Source: Pantoea nemavictus | GTDB lineage: Bacteria; Pseudomonadota; Gammaproteobacteria; Enterobacterales; Enterobacteriaceae | DNA length: 64,000 nt | Assembly: GCF_037479095.1 (NCBI RefSeq) | Contig: NZ_JBBGZW010000001.1 | Coordinates: forward strand, 930,001-994,000 | Reading direction: 5' to 3' | Part shown: piece after piece, positions 48,201 through 57,762 of the stretch | Numbering within the stretch: the first letter of the stretch is position 1 | Layout: the number at the start of each line of letters is the position of its first letter | Notes under the pieces: generated by a model | Databases searched by the model: none | Told to the model about the DNA's origin: nothing | What the model saw: only the letters and a program-made list of their open reading frames with translations | Position numbers and translations under genes: made by a program

Positions 48201-49769
48201 ATGAAAAAAATTATTCCCTCACTGCTGGTGCTATCGCTGGCAGCCGCCTTCTCTGTTCAGGCAGCGACGCCGAAAGATACCTTGGTTATTGCCCAGTCAA
48301 CGGATGATGCCGACAGCTTCGATCCCGCGCAGGGCTTTGAGCTCACCACGGTGCAAGCATTCACTAACATTTATCAGCGCCTGGTCCAGTCTGATCCTAC
48401 CAACCCTACCGATTTGAAACCCACGCTGGCCACCTCATGGAAAGCCGGTGACGATAATCGCAGCCTGACCTTTGAACTGCGTAAAGGCGCACAGTTCGCC
48501 AGCGGCAATCCGCTGCGTCCGGAAGATGTGATCTTCTCGCTCGGTCGCGTGGTTAAACTGAATCTCGATCCCTCCTTTATTCTTACGCAGCTCGGTTGGA
48601 ATAAAGACAATGTTGATACCTTCCTGAAAAAGGTCGATGACAACCATGTGCAGATCAGCTGGAGCGCCAACGTCAGCCCGGCTTATGTTCTGAGCCTGCT
48701 GTCTGCGCCGGTATCCTCAATTGTGGATGAGAAAACCGCGCAGGCGAATGCCAAAAACGGCGACTTTGGCCACGCCTGGCTTGGCACCCACTCGGCCGGC
48801 AGCGGACCGTACCAGATTCGCAAAGTGGTGCTGCATGAAGCGATTCTGCTCTCGGCCAACCCGACTTCCCCGGCGGGCGCACCGAAGCTGAAAAACATCC
48901 TGATCAAAAACGTACCGGAACCGGCTGCGCGTCGTCTGCTGCTGGAACAGGGTGATGTAGACATCGCGCGTAACCTCGGCGCGGATCAGATCGCCTCGCT
49001 GAAAGGGAAAGCCGGCGTGAAGACCGAAGCGATCCCCATGGCATCGCTCTACTACATCCAGTTCAACATGGGTGAAAATCCGGTGCTGAAGAATCCGGCG
49101 CTGTGGGAAGCGGCTCGTTACCTGTTCGACTATAAAGGTATCGCTAACGACCTGCTGAAAGGCCAGTTCGACGTGCATCAAACCTTCCTGCCGAAAGGTT
49201 TCCTCGGTGCCATCAACGACACGCCGTACAGTTACGATCCTGAAAAAGCCAAAGCGATTCTCAAGAAAGCCGGCCTGACCAACGTCAGCTTTACGCTTTC
49301 CACCAGCAACCAACCGCCGTATCTCGATATCGCCCAGGCGCTGCAGGGCAGCTTCGCCAAAGGTGGCGTGAAAGTGGAAGTGCAGCCGGGCCTGAGCTCT
49401 GAAGTTTCCACCCGCGTGAAGGCGCACAAATACGAAGCCACCCTGAACGCCTGGGGCGCAGACTATTTCGATCCCAACACCAACGCCGCGTCCTTCGCGT
49501 ACAACCCGGAAGATGGCAGTAAAACCGTGGCTTACCGTTCTGACTGGCACATTCCAGAGCTGAACAAGCAAACGCTGGCGGCCACCGCCGAGAGTGATAC
49601 GAACAAGCGCGTTGAGCTGTATCAGGCGATGCAGCGTGAAGTGCTGAAGAACTCACCGTACGTGATTGGCTTGCAGGCAAAAAACCTGATTGCGCTGCGC
49701 GACAATCTGCAAGGCTATGTGCAAGGCATCAATCCGGACATGGTGTATTACTCGCAGGTTTCTAAGTAA
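48201..49769 (+). CDS. Peptide/nickel-type ABC transporter, substrate-binding protein
   Basis: Family 5 periplasmic binding protein of 522 residues. A signal peptide (residues 1-21, ending AFSVQA) is followed by the OppA/DppA fold (LVIAQSTDDADSFDPAQGFELTTVQAFTNIYQRLVQ; LKPTLATSWKAGDD; FELRKGAQFASGNPLRPEDVIFSLGR). Substrate cannot be read from the sequence; the family carries peptides, nickel chelates, opines and others. First gene of a tight five-gene operon; its stop overlaps the next start. Confidence 0.92.
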   Translation: MKKIIPSLLVLSLAAAFSVQAATPKDTLVIAQSTDDADSFDPAQGFELTTVQAFTNIYQRLVQSDPTNPTDLKPTLATSWKAGDDNRSLTFELRKGAQFASGNPLRPEDVIFSLGRVVKLNLDPSFILTQLGWNKDNVDTFLKKVDDNHVQISWSANVSPAYVLSLLSAPVSSIVDEKTAQANAKNGDFGHAWLGTHSAGSGPYQIRKVVLHEAILLSANPTSPAGAPKLKNILIKNVPEPAARRLLLEQGDVDIARNLGADQIASLKGKAGVKTEAIPMASLYYIQFNMGENPVLKNPALWEAARYLFDYKGIANDLLKGQFDVHQTFLPKGFLGAINDTPYSYDPEKAKAILKKAGLTNVSFTLSTSNQPPYLDIAQALQGSFAKGGVKVEVQPGLSSEVSTRVKAHKYEATLNAWGADYFDPNTNAASFAYNPEDGSKTVAYRSDWHIPELNKQTLAATAESDTNKRVELYQAMQREVLKNSPYVIGLQAKNLIALRDNLQGYVQGINPDMVYYSQVSK

Positions 49770-50821
49770 TGGCAGTGTCAGCTTCACAGGCCGGGTTCGC
49801 CCGGCCGCTCTGGCAACGCGTTAGCCACCTCGTCACTAGCCTGCTGTCGCTGCTGGTGACGTTGATCGGTTTGTTAGCGTTCACTTTTATGCTGTCGCAC
49901 CTGTCGCCGGTCGATCCGGTGCAGCAGATCGCTGGCGATCACGCCAGTGAAGCCACCTATGCGCAGGTGCGCCACGATCTCGGTCTCGATCAGCCGGTGC
50001 TGGTGCAGTTCTGGCGCTACATCAGCCATCTGGCACGCGGTGATTTGGGCTTGTCACACCTGACCAATCAGCCGGTCAGCGCCGACCTGATGCGCACCTT
50101 CCCTGCCACCCTTGAGCTGGCAACCTGTGCAATGATTTTTGCCGCGGTGTTCGGCATTGCCTTAGCGCTGCTGGCGGCGTGGAAGCCAGGCAGCATCATC
50201 GATAACGTCGCACGTTTTGTTTCGCTACTCGGTTACTCAGTGCCGGTGTTCTGGCTCGGTTTGCTGGGTTTGCTGCTGTTTTACGCCGTGCTGCACTGGT
50301 CGGCCGGTCCGGGCCAGCTTGACGACATCTGGATCTACACGCTGGAGCCGAAAACCGGCTTTGTGCTGATTGATAGCTGGATGTCCGGCGATCCTGAGAT
50401 GTTCCGCAATGCGATTGCCCATCTGTGGCTGCCGGTGGTGATTCTTGGTCTGCTGGCGATGGCGGGCATTACGCGCCTGCTGCGTGCCGCGCTGCTGGAA
50501 GAGAGCAACAAAGAGTATGTGGTACTGGCACGCGCCAAGGGCGCAAGCCGTGGCCGCATCCTGCTGCGCCATATTTTCCCTAACGTGCTGGGCACGCTGA
50601 TTACCGTTATCGCCCTCTCCTACGCCACGCTGCTGGAAGGTTCGGTATTGACTGAAACGGTATTTGCCTGGCCGGGCGTCGGTCGCTACATGACTAACGC
50701 ACTGTTTTCCTCTGATGTACCGGCGATTCTCGGCTCAACTCTGCTGATTGGCAGCTGCTTCATTCTGCTCAATGCGCTGGCCGATGCCCTGACCTGGTTA
50801 ACCGATCCGAGAACCCGATGA
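49769..50821 (+). CDS. Peptide-type ABC transporter permease 1 (DppB-like)
   Basis: Inner-membrane permease of 350 residues with six predicted helices, the extended DppB periplasmic loop near the start (SHLSPVDPVQQIAGDHASEATYAQVRHDLGLDQPV) and the EAA loop that contacts the ATPases (EESNKEYVVLARAKGASRGRILLRHIFPN). Overlaps both neighbours by 1-4 bases. Confidence 0.93.
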   Translation: MAVSASQAGFARPLWQRVSHLVTSLLSLLVTLIGLLAFTFMLSHLSPVDPVQQIAGDHASEATYAQVRHDLGLDQPVLVQFWRYISHLARGDLGLSHLTNQPVSADLMRTFPATLELATCAMIFAAVFGIALALLAAWKPGSIIDNVARFVSLLGYSVPVFWLGLLGLLLFYAVLHWSAGPGQLDDIWIYTLEPKTGFVLIDSWMSGDPEMFRNAIAHLWLPVVILGLLAMAGITRLLRAALLEESNKEYVVLARAKGASRGRILLRHIFPNVLGTLITVIALSYATLLEGSVLTETVFAWPGVGRYMTNALFSSDVPAILGSTLLIGSCFILLNALADALTWLTDPRTR

Positions 50822-51675
50822 CTCAACAACTCTCTGAACTGGAAACGCTGCGCCCGCGTCGCCGTCGCGCCCGCATGACTTCCCTCACCATTGGCTTGAC
50901 GCTGGTGCTGATTGTGGTGGCGATGGCGCTGTTCGCGCCCTTGCTGGCGCCGTTTGATCCCAATGCGCAGATCATCTCCCAGCGTTTACAAGCGCCGTCG
51001 GCACTGCACTGGTTCGGCACCGATGGCTTTGGCCGCGATTTGCTGTCGCGCGTCATCTACGGCGCACGACCGACGCTGCTGCTGGTATCGCTGATTCTGG
51101 TGCTGACCATTCCGGTTGGCCTGTTGGTCGGTATCACCGCCGGTTACGTCGGCGGCTGGACCGAGCGCGTATTAATGCGCATCACCGATATCTTCCTGTC
51201 GCTGCCGAATCTGGTGATCGCGCTGGCGCTGGTCGCCATGCTCGGTCCGGGTTTGATGAATGGCGCGCTGGCGCTGGCGCTCACCAGCTGGCCGCCGTTT
51301 GCACGCCAGGCGCGTGCAGAAACGCTGGCGCTGCGCCGCAGTGATTATCTTGCTGCCGCGCGGATGCAGGGCATCACCGGCTTGCGCCTGATGTTTGGCC
51401 ATATTCTGCCGCTGTGTATGCCAACGGCGGTGGTGCGCGCCGCGCTGAGCCTCGGCGGCATTATTCTGTCTGCCGCCGGATTGGGCTTCCTCGGCATGGG
51501 CGTGCAACCGCCTACCGCTGAATGGGGGTCGATGGTGGCCGAAGGCAGTAAAGTCATTTTCGACCAATGGTGGGTTGCCGCCGCGCCCGGTGGTGCCATT
51601 CTGTTCGCCAGCCTGGCGTTTAACCTGACAGGCGATGGCCTGCGTGACCGACTGGATACTCGCCATGCCAAATGA
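50818..51675 (+). CDS. Peptide-type ABC transporter permease 2 (DppC-like)
   Basis: 285 residues. Basic N-terminus (RPRRRRARM), first helix, the DppC-type FGTDGFGRDLLSRVIYGARPT segment, and the EAA loop ALRRSDYLAAARMQGITGLRLMFGHILP. Pairs with permease 1. Overlaps the previous gene by four bases and the next by 11. Confidence 0.93.
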   Translation: MTQQLSELETLRPRRRRARMTSLTIGLTLVLIVVAMALFAPLLAPFDPNAQIISQRLQAPSALHWFGTDGFGRDLLSRVIYGARPTLLLVSLILVLTIPVGLLVGITAGYVGGWTERVLMRITDIFLSLPNLVIALALVAMLGPGLMNGALALALTSWPPFARQARAETLALRRSDYLAAARMQGITGLRLMFGHILPLCMPTAVVRAALSLGGIILSAAGLGFLGMGVQPPTAEWGSMVAEGSKVIFDQWWVAAAPGGAILFASLAFNLTGDGLRDRLDTRHAK

Positions 51676-52498
51676 TCTGTTAATTGACGTACAGGGCCTG
51701 ACGATCCGTAGCGATGATGCGCTGCTGGTCGATAACATCGGCTTTCAAATTGGCCGTGAGCGTGTGGCGCTGGTGGGGGAATCCGGTTCCGGTAAATCGC
51801 TAACGGCCCGCACGCTAATGGGCTTGCTATCGCCTTCGCTGCAGCTGCAGGCCGACCGTTTGCAGATTGTCGGCACCGATGCATTGAGCCTACGCGAGCG
51901 CGACTGGATCCAGCTGCGCGGCAGTAAAGTGGCGATGGTGATGCAGGATCCGAAATACGCGCTCAATCCCACGCGCACCATTGGCTGGCAGGTGGAAGAG
52001 CCGCTGGTGCTGCACCACAAACTGAGCCGTGCCGAGCGCCAGGAGAAAGTGTGCGAGATGCTCGATGCGGTCGGCTTGCCCGATCCGCGTCAGCTGATGA
52101 AGCGCTACCCGCATCAACTCTCTGGCGGCATGGGACAACGCGTGATGCTGGCGATCGCCCTGATTACCGATCCCGAATTGCTGATCGCCGATGAACCGAC
52201 GTCGGCACTTGATCATGCCATGCGCGATCAGGTGTTGGCGCTCATTCGTCGTCTGGTAGAACAGCGCAACATGGGTTTGCTGCTGATCAGCCACGATCTG
52301 CAACAGGTTGCCGAACACTGCGAGCGCGTGATGGTGATGTATCAAGGCCGCGTGCTGGATACCTTGCCGGCCGCCGAGCTGGCTAATGCCAGCCATCCCT
52401 ATACCAGCACCTTGTGGGCCTGTCGTCCGAGCAAAGCCACCCACGGTGAACGTTTACCGGTACTCGATCGCGCCGCGCTGGAGAGAAATTATGATTGA
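51665..52498 (+). CDS. Peptide-type ABC transporter ATPase 1 (DppD-like)
   Basis: 277 residues from the ATG at 51665 (MPNDLLIDVQGLTI). Walker A GESGSGKSLTART (about 36-48), signature LSGGMGQRVMLAIAL, Walker [13 protein letters not shown]. The signature reads GGMGQR, not the usual GGMRQR. Coupled to both neighbours by overlaps. Confidence 0.93.
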   Translation: MPNDLLIDVQGLTIRSDDALLVDNIGFQIGRERVALVGESGSGKSLTARTLMGLLSPSLQLQADRLQIVGTDALSLRERDWIQLRGSKVAMVMQDPKYALNPTRTIGWQVEEPLVLHHKLSRAERQEKVCEMLDAVGLPDPRQLMKRYPHQLSGGMGQRVMLAIALITDPELLIADEPTSALDHAMRDQVLALIRRLVEQRNMGLLLISHDLQQVAEHCERVMVMYQGRVLDTLPAAELANASHPYTSTLWACRPSKATHGERLPVLDRAALERNYD

Positions 52499-53183
52499 GT
52501 TATCCAACCTGAGCGTGTCGCATAAGCAAGGGTACGAGTTGCGTACCGTGGTGCACGACGTGTCGCTAAAGGTCGCGGCCGGTGAATGCTTTGGTCTGGT
52601 GGGCCCATCCGGCTGCGGCAAGTCGTCGCTGCTGTGGGTGCTGGCCGGGTTAAACCCACACTGGAGCGGCGCCATGTCGCTGGCAGGCAGCGCAGTGCAA
52701 CCCGGCAAAGCTTTCACCGGCCAGCTGCGCCGTGACGTGCAAATGGTGTTTCAGGATCCTTATGCCTCGCTGCATCCGCGTCATCGTCTGCGTCGCACGC
52801 TGGCGGAACCACTGAAAATGCTGAAGCGTGATAGTATCGACGACCGGATTAATGCCGGTTTCCGCCATGTCGGGCTGGATCCGGCGCTGGCGGATCGTTA
52901 TCCGCATCAACTTTCGGGCGGCCAGCGTCAGCGCGTAGCCATTGTGCGCGCGCTGCTGCTGGAACCGAAGATCCTGCTGCTGGATGAGCCGACCTCGGCG
53001 CTGGACATGTCGGTACAGGCCGAGATCCTCAACCTGCTCAACGATCTCAAGCAAAAAGATGGTTTAACCATGGTGCTGGTCAGTCACGATCCCGACGTGA
53101 TCGATCACATGTGCGATCGCGCGGCGCGCATGGCGCAGGGCCGCATCGTGGAGCAACACTCAACAACAAGGAACACCGTATGA
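52491..53183 (+). CDS. Peptide-type ABC transporter ATPase 2 (DppF-like)
   Basis: 230 residues from the ATG at 52491. Walker [17 protein letters not shown] (about 37-52), signature [16 protein letters not shown], Walker [15 protein letters not shown]. Shorter than DppF (334) because it lacks the C-terminal oligopeptide-transporter extension. Overlaps ATPase 1 by eight bases and speG by four. Confidence 0.92.
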   Translation: MIELSNLSVSHKQGYELRTVVHDVSLKVAAGECFGLVGPSGCGKSSLLWVLAGLNPHWSGAMSLAGSAVQPGKAFTGQLRRDVQMVFQDPYASLHPRHRLRRTLAEPLKMLKRDSIDDRINAGFRHVGLDPALADRYPHQLSGGQRQRVAIVRALLLEPKILLLDEPTSALDMSVQAEILNLLNDLKQKDGLTMVLVSHDPDVIDHMCDRAARMAQGRIVEQHSTTRNTV

Positions 53184-53725
53184 CGGTTAAGTTACGTCCG
53201 CTGGAGCGCGAAGATTTGCGCTTTGTGCACCAATTAGATAACAACGCCAGCGTGATGCGTTACTGGTTTGAAGAGCCGTACGAAGCGTTTGTCGAGCTTT
53301 CAGACCTGTATGACAAGCATATTCACGACCAAACCGAGCGTCGCTTTGTCGTGGAGCACGACGGCCACAAAGCCGGCCTGGTGGAGTTGGTCGAGATTAA
53401 TCACGTGCATCGCCGTGCTGAATTTCAGATCATCATCGATCCTTCACATCAGGGCAAAGGTTTAGCCACCAAAGCGGCGAAGTTAGCGATGGATTACGGC
53501 TTTTCGGTGCTGAATCTCTACAAACTCTATCTGATTGTCGATCAGGAGAATAAGAAGGCGATTCATATTTACACCAAGCTGGGTTTTGAGGTGGAAGGCG
53601 TACTGAAGCACGAATTTTTCATCAACGGCGAATACCGCAACACCATCCGCATGTGCATTTTCCAGCAGCAATATCTGGCGCAGCATAAGCCCGCCACTAC
53701 GATGGTGAAGCCTACCGCGCAGTAA
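53180..53725 (+). CDS. speG: Spermidine N1-acetyltransferase
   Basis: GNAT enzyme that acetylates spermidine and spermine, lowering polyamine toxicity. 181 residues, nearly identical to E. coli SpeG across [49 protein letters not shown] and with the acetyl-CoA loop [22 protein letters not shown]. Unusually, its ATG overlaps the stop of the ABC ATPase gene (ATGA), so it is the fifth gene of the transporter operon; in E. coli it stands alone. Confidence 0.95.
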   Translation: MTVKLRPLEREDLRFVHQLDNNASVMRYWFEEPYEAFVELSDLYDKHIHDQTERRFVVEHDGHKAGLVELVEINHVHRRAEFQIIIDPSHQGKGLATKAAKLAMDYGFSVLNLYKLYLIVDQENKKAIHIYTKLGFEVEGVLKHEFFINGEYRNTIRMCIFQQQYLAQHKPATTMVKPTAQ

Positions 53726-53734
53726 TGACGATTT

Positions 53735-53802
53735 GGTCGCCATGAATGGCGACCTTACGTTAATGTAGCCGGGTTTTCGTAGGATGCGCATTCATGCGCA
53801 CC
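53735..53802. repeat. Composite palindromic intergenic repeat, copy 3
   Basis: GGTCGCCATGAATGGCGACC at 53735-53754, then 28 bases later GATGCGCATTCATGCGCACC at 53783-53802. Sits between speG and a convergent lipoprotein gene. Confidence 0.85.
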
Positions 53803-53808
53803 TGTATA

Positions 53809-54228
53809 TCAACCGCGCGCACCCACCACGTTCAGCTTCGGCTGCGGATGTTCAGGCTTCAGATCGTACATGCCGCCATAGAAGGGATCGACCAGCAGCC
53901 AGCCGGGGAAGCCCAACAGCGGGATATTGCCGATCAAATACCACAGATTGGCATTGGCCTCGATCGGCAACGTCACCGGCACGTAGCCCGGGCTCTCCAG
54001 CATCACCTGATAGTGCTTCTTACCAAAATAGTTACCGGTGGATTTTGCCAGCTCGACGGTTTGTGGCGTATAACCCTGCGCTACCGCGCGGCCGTTCTCA
54101 TCCTGCACGGTGAAACGTGCGCCTTGCGGCACGGAGTCGATTTTTACCGGTTGCGTTTCAGTGCCGACAATGGTGGCACAGCCGCTCAGCAGCAGCGCAC
54201 AGGCAGGAAAAAGGAGTCGCAGGTTCAT
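53809..54228 (-). CDS. Putative lipoprotein
   Basis: 139 residues. Lipoprotein signal peptide with lipobox LLLSGC (Cys 17). The mature part has a PEGA-like segment (VKIDSVPQGARFTVQDENGRAVAQGYTPQTVEL) and a hydrophobic stretch near 95-112 (LWYLIGNIPLLGFPGWLLVDP) common in small enterobacterial lipoproteins of unknown role. Function unknown. Confidence 0.82.
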   Translation of the reverse strand: MNLRLLFPACALLLSGCATIVGTETQPVKIDSVPQGARFTVQDENGRAVAQGYTPQTVELAKSTGNYFGKKHYQVMLESPGYVPVTLPIEANANLWYLIGNIPLLGFPGWLLVDPFYGGMYDLKPEHPQPKLNVVGARG

Positions 54229-54312
54229 AGCAGGTCCGCTTCAGCATCAGAAAGGAGAGTTTACCTCGCCCTTCTGTGCTTAATCGCGCTATCACTGATG
54301 GTTTTCTGCGCT

Positions 54313-55248
54313 TTATTGCGGTTGACAACAGGCGGCAATCGCCGCGATATCCTGCGGCGTGGTGCGGCAGCAGCCGCCAATCAGACGCGCGCCGGCCAGC
54401 TGCCATTCGTGGAACTTGTCGTGCAGCGTGCAACCCGACGGTGCCGAGTGCCAGGTTTTGCTGCTGGCATCATATTGCTCACCGGAGTTGGGATAGACCA
54501 GCAGCGGCTTATCGCTCTGCGCCTGCAAGCTGCGCAGGGCCGGCGTTACGCTCTCTAGCGCTACGCAGTTGATGCCAATCGCTACCACCTGCGGCGCGCC
54601 ATTCACCAGCTCGGCCACTTGGCTCAGCGGCGTTCCGTCGCTGATGTGCTCAGCATCGCGCAAAGTAAAGGAGAACCACGCGCTGCTGTCCGGGAACTCG
54701 GCCAATAAGCTTATCAGCGCCTGCGCTTCGGCAAACGACGGCAGCGTTTCACATGCCAGCAGATCAACTCCCGCCTGCAGCAATGCCGTCACGCGCGGAC
54801 GATGGAACGCTTTCATCTCCTCTTCTGGCAGCGCGTAATCACCGCGATACTCGGCGCCATTGGCCAGAAACGCACCATATGGCCCGACAGAACCGGCCAC
54901 CAACAGCGGTGCTGTGCTGGCAGATGATGCGCGATAATCGTCGCGCGCACGCTGCGCCAACTGCACGCTCTGTTTGATCAGTGCCAGCGCCTGCGCATCA
55001 TCTAATCCGCGCGCGGCAAACCCCTGCGGCGTGGCCTGATAGCTGGCGGTGATTGCCACATGTGCGCCTGCGGCAAAGTAGTCGTGATGCACCTGATAAA
55101 TCAGCTCTGGATTTTCCATCAGCACTTTGGCCGACCACAGCGCATCAGCCAGATTGCAGCCGCGCGCCTCCAGTTCAGTCGCCAATGCACCATCCAGAAT
55201 CAGCGTGTCAGTGTGGGTTAGTGCCTGCGCGATGGGATTACGCGACAT
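54313..55248 (-). CDS. mmuM: Homocysteine S-methyltransferase
   Basis: Uses S-methylmethionine (or SAM) to methylate homocysteine, giving methionine. Zinc-binding Cys in GINCVALES (about 225) and the paired GGCCRTTP (about 290) are diagnostic. The ATG at 55248 ([30 protein letters not shown]) fits E. coli MmuM; 311 residues. Overlaps the end of mmuP by 11 bases, so the two are translated together. Confidence 0.95.
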   Translation of the reverse strand: MSRNPIAQALTHTDTLILDGALATELEARGCNLADALWSAKVLMENPELIYQVHHDYFAAGAHVAITASYQATPQGFAARGLDDAQALALIKQSVQLAQRARDDYRASSASTAPLLVAGSVGPYGAFLANGAEYRGDYALPEEEMKAFHRPRVTALLQAGVDLLACETLPSFAEAQALISLLAEFPDSSAWFSFTLRDAEHISDGTPLSQVAELVNGAPQVVAIGINCVALESVTPALRSLQAQSDKPLLVYPNSGEQYDASSKTWHSAPSGCTLHDKFHEWQLAGARLIGGCCRTTPQDIAAIAACCQPQ

Positions 55249-56656
55249 CGTTGGCCTCCTCAGCCTTGTGAGATGATTTACGTCGTTGGGTGACATGGTA
55301 GGCGGCATAGCAGAACAGCACAAATGGAATGCCGCACCACAGCGCAATGCGCTGCGACGGATCGAACGCTAAACCGATGCATGCCAACAGGCACAGCAGG
55401 AAGCCGAGAATCGGCGTTAGCGGGTAAAGCGGTGCGCGATATGCCAGCTGTTGCAAAGTACCGCCCGCCTGCAGATGACGACGGCGGAACACATAATGTG
55501 AGGCGCAAATGCTCAGCCACACTGCCACTACGGCAAAGCCGGAGATCGCCGACAGCGCGACAAACACCGTATCCGGTGCAATGACGCTGGAGAACAGCGC
55601 CAGCAGCCCGCCAATCATACTGACCGTTAGCGCCAGCACCGGAATGCCACGCCGGTTCACGCGCGCAAAACAGCGCGGCAAGGTGTTCTCATTGGCTAGC
55701 GACCACAACATACGACCTGAAGCATACAGGCCCGAGTTGGCGGCCGAAAGAATCGCCGTGAGGATCACGAAGTTGAAAATATCCGCTGCATACGGAATGC
55801 CGATCTTTTCAAACACCAGCACAAACGGACTTTTGAAGATCCCCGCCTGATCCATCGGGATCAACGCCGCCAGCACGAATACCGTGCCGATAAAGAAGAT
55901 GATCAAACGCGCGACCGTCGTGCGGATCGCCAGCGGCAGCGCTTTTTGTGGCTGTTCGGTTTCACCGGCGGCGATACCGATCAATTCCGTGCCCGAGAAG
56001 GCGAAGTTTACCGCCACCATGGTCATCAGAATCGGCAAAGTGCCGTGCGGCAGCCAGCCCGAAGCGGTGAGATTGTGCAAGCCGGGCGCGGCGCTGCCAT
56101 CTTTCATCGGGATAAAACCGAAGATGGCACCGGCCCCGAGAATGATAAAAGCGATGATGGTGATCACTTTAATGATGGAGAACCAAAACTCGCCTTCGGC
56201 AAAGAAGCGCGTCGAGACAATATTCAGCAGATAAATGGCGATGCAGAACACCAGACACCATAGCCACACCGGCACGCTCGGGAACCAGTACTGCATACAA
56301 AAGCCGGCGGCAGTCAGGCTGGATCCCAGCGCAACCGTCCAGGTGAGCCAGTAGAGCCAGGCGACGGTATAACCGGTTGCCGGGCTGAGATAGCGTGCGG
56401 CATAGACATGAAACGCGCCGGTTTCCGGCATCGCTACAGCCAGCTCGCCGAGGCACACCATCACCAGCCATACCACCAGCGCGCCAATCAGATAAGCCAG
56501 CAAGGTGCCAGCCGCGCCGGTAGTTGAGATGATGTAGCCGGTGTTGAAGAACAAGCCGGTACCAATCACACCGCCGAGCGACAGCATCACCAGATGCCGT
56601 ACTTTCATGGTGCGCTTAAAATTTTCCTGCGGGGGCGAATCCTGAGTTTGCATCAT
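55238..56656 (-). CDS. mmuP: S-methylmethionine permease
   Basis: APC-superfamily amino acid transporter of 472 residues and twelve predicted helices ([50 protein letters not shown] at the start). Paired with mmuM, it supplies plant-derived S-methylmethionine, in keeping with a plant-associated host. A MetJ-type operator lies just before the start. Two ATG codons are possible (56656 or 56653). Confidence 0.95.
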   Translation of the reverse strand: MMQTQDSPPQENFKRTMKVRHLVMLSLGGVIGTGLFFNTGYIISTTGAAGTLLAYLIGALVVWLVMVCLGELAVAMPETGAFHVYAARYLSPATGYTVAWLYWLTWTVALGSSLTAAGFCMQYWFPSVPVWLWCLVFCIAIYLLNIVSTRFFAEGEFWFSIIKVITIIAFIILGAGAIFGFIPMKDGSAAPGLHNLTASGWLPHGTLPILMTMVAVNFAFSGTELIGIAAGETEQPQKALPLAIRTTVARLIIFFIGTVFVLAALIPMDQAGIFKSPFVLVFEKIGIPYAADIFNFVILTAILSAANSGLYASGRMLWSLANENTLPRCFARVNRRGIPVLALTVSMIGGLLALFSSVIAPDTVFVALSAISGFAVVAVWLSICASHYVFRRRHLQAGGTLQQLAYRAPLYPLTPILGFLLCLLACIGLAFDPSQRIALWCGIPFVLFCYAAYHVTQRRKSSHKAEEANDVA

Positions 56657-56669
56657 TTTTATCCGTATG

Positions 56670-56685
56670 GACGTCTGAACATCTA
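56670..56685. promoter_or_regulatory. MetJ operator of mmuPM
   Basis: Two adjacent met boxes on the minus strand, AGATGTTC and AGACGTCC, against the consensus AGACGTCT. Expected to repress mmuPM when SAM is plentiful. It is only 14 bases before the start codon. Confidence 0.55.
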
Positions 56686-56785
56686 TATGGACACAGGGTT
56701 ATACGCGTCGGCGTGGCGATTTGCAACGTGGTAGAAGGTAAGGATTTGGGTAAGGTGTGCGGCCCCGCAACCACGGGGCGCAGCA

Positions 56786-57124
56786 TCAGGCGCCGAAAAC
56801 GCCCTGCAGATAACGCTCAAGCGCCACGCGCGAGCTGAAGCCGTGCGGAATGCCGTAATGCTCCTGCGAATCGCCCATTAAGTAGAGCGGGAATTGCGTG
56901 TAGTGATCGCAGGTTTTCATTTCCGACGCCGGTTCAGCAAAGCCGTGGCTTTTCTCTTTCAGCGTAGGGTGAATAATCAACGCAGTACGTCCCATGCGCG
57001 CTTCGCGATTAACGTAGACATAGTTTTCGCCGCGGCGATAACCGTAAATTTTTGGCGTCTGGGTATCCATTTCGAAGCCCGCTTTCTCTAGTACGCGTGC
57101 TACCTCATCGGGTCGTAAATACAT
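56786..57124 (-). CDS. ygaC: DUF2002 family protein YgaC
   Basis: 112 residues from the ATG at 57124 ([20 protein letters not shown]), the E. coli YgaC start; the frame opens upstream at 57226 without homology. Conserved [32 protein letters not shown] and [19 protein letters not shown]. Function unknown. Divergent from ygaM, as in E. coli. Confidence 0.9.
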   Translation of the reverse strand: MYLRPDEVARVLEKAGFEMDTQTPKIYGYRRGENYVYVNREARMGRTALIIHPTLKEKSHGFAEPASEMKTCDHYTQFPLYLMGDSQEHYGIPHGFSSRVALERYLQGVFGA

Positions 57125-57274
57125 GCTTGCTCCTCTCTTCTCACAGCCCCGCAACCTTACAACAGCAGGATGGCATGGGCATTCGGAATTTTCCCTAAAG
57201 CCTGGCACATCCCTGCGTTTAATCACGCTTCGTCTACACTGAGTATTACGTTTTAAATCAAAGGGAGCTAAAAA

Positions 57275-57595
57275 ATGTTTAATCGAAGCGCAAAAAACGA
57301 TGACATTGATATCAATCAGGATGTAAACGAACTGGCCGATTCGCTAGAGGCGTTACTTAAATCTTATGGCAGTGAAGCCAAAGACGAGGTTGATAGTGCA
57401 CGCAGCCAGGCGCAGGCGCTGCTGAAACAGACGCGTGCCAAACTGAGCGGCGGTCAGAGTCGCGTGTCACAAGCGGCACGTGATGCGGGTACTCAGGTTG
57501 ATGCTTATGTGCATGACAAACCGTGGCACGGCGTTGGTGTTGGTGCTGCAGTAGGTCTGGTGCTCGGCGCGCTGTTGGTGTCTTCTCGCCGATAA
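57275..57595 (+). CDS. ygaM: ElaB/YgaM/YqjD family membrane-anchored protein
   Basis: 106 residues: charged helical N-terminal part and a C-terminal membrane anchor ([21 protein letters not shown]). Related proteins bind ribosomes at the inner membrane in stationary phase and are sigmaS controlled. AAGGGAG precedes the ATG. In E. coli ygaM is followed directly by nrdH; here an IS lies between. Confidence 0.9.
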   Translation: MFNRSAKNDDIDINQDVNELADSLEALLKSYGSEAKDEVDSARSQAQALLKQTRAKLSGGQSRVSQAARDAGTQVDAYVHDKPWHGVGVGAAVGLVLGALLVSSRR

Positions 57596-57665
57596 GCGTG
57601 TCATTGCATGCAAACAGCCTCGCCTTGTGCGGGGCTTTTTTGTGGGTGCGATCTGTGCGCGCTTT

Positions 57666-57701
57666 CCCTCATCCCAACCTTCTCCCGCAAGCGGGAGAAG
57701 G
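57666..57701. repeat. CCCTCA/GCGGGAGA-type intergenic repeat, intact copy
   Basis: CCCTCATCCCAACCTTCTCCC then GCAAGCGGGAGAAGG, a widespread enterobacterial repeat with a TCTCCCGC/GCGGGAGA palindrome. An inverted partner copy lies 50 bases on and is split by the IS element. Confidence 0.75.
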
Positions 57702-57762
57702 AGCCGATCGCGCTCCGTAAAAAAACTATTGAGTACCACCTAATTATCCCCTCGCCCGCTTG

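Noticed and set aside
48717..49571. 284-codon frame antisense to the substrate-binding protein gene
   Set aside because: Follows the high third-position GC of the real gene on the other strand; composition (Arg/Val/Phe-rich, no domain) is that of a shadow frame.
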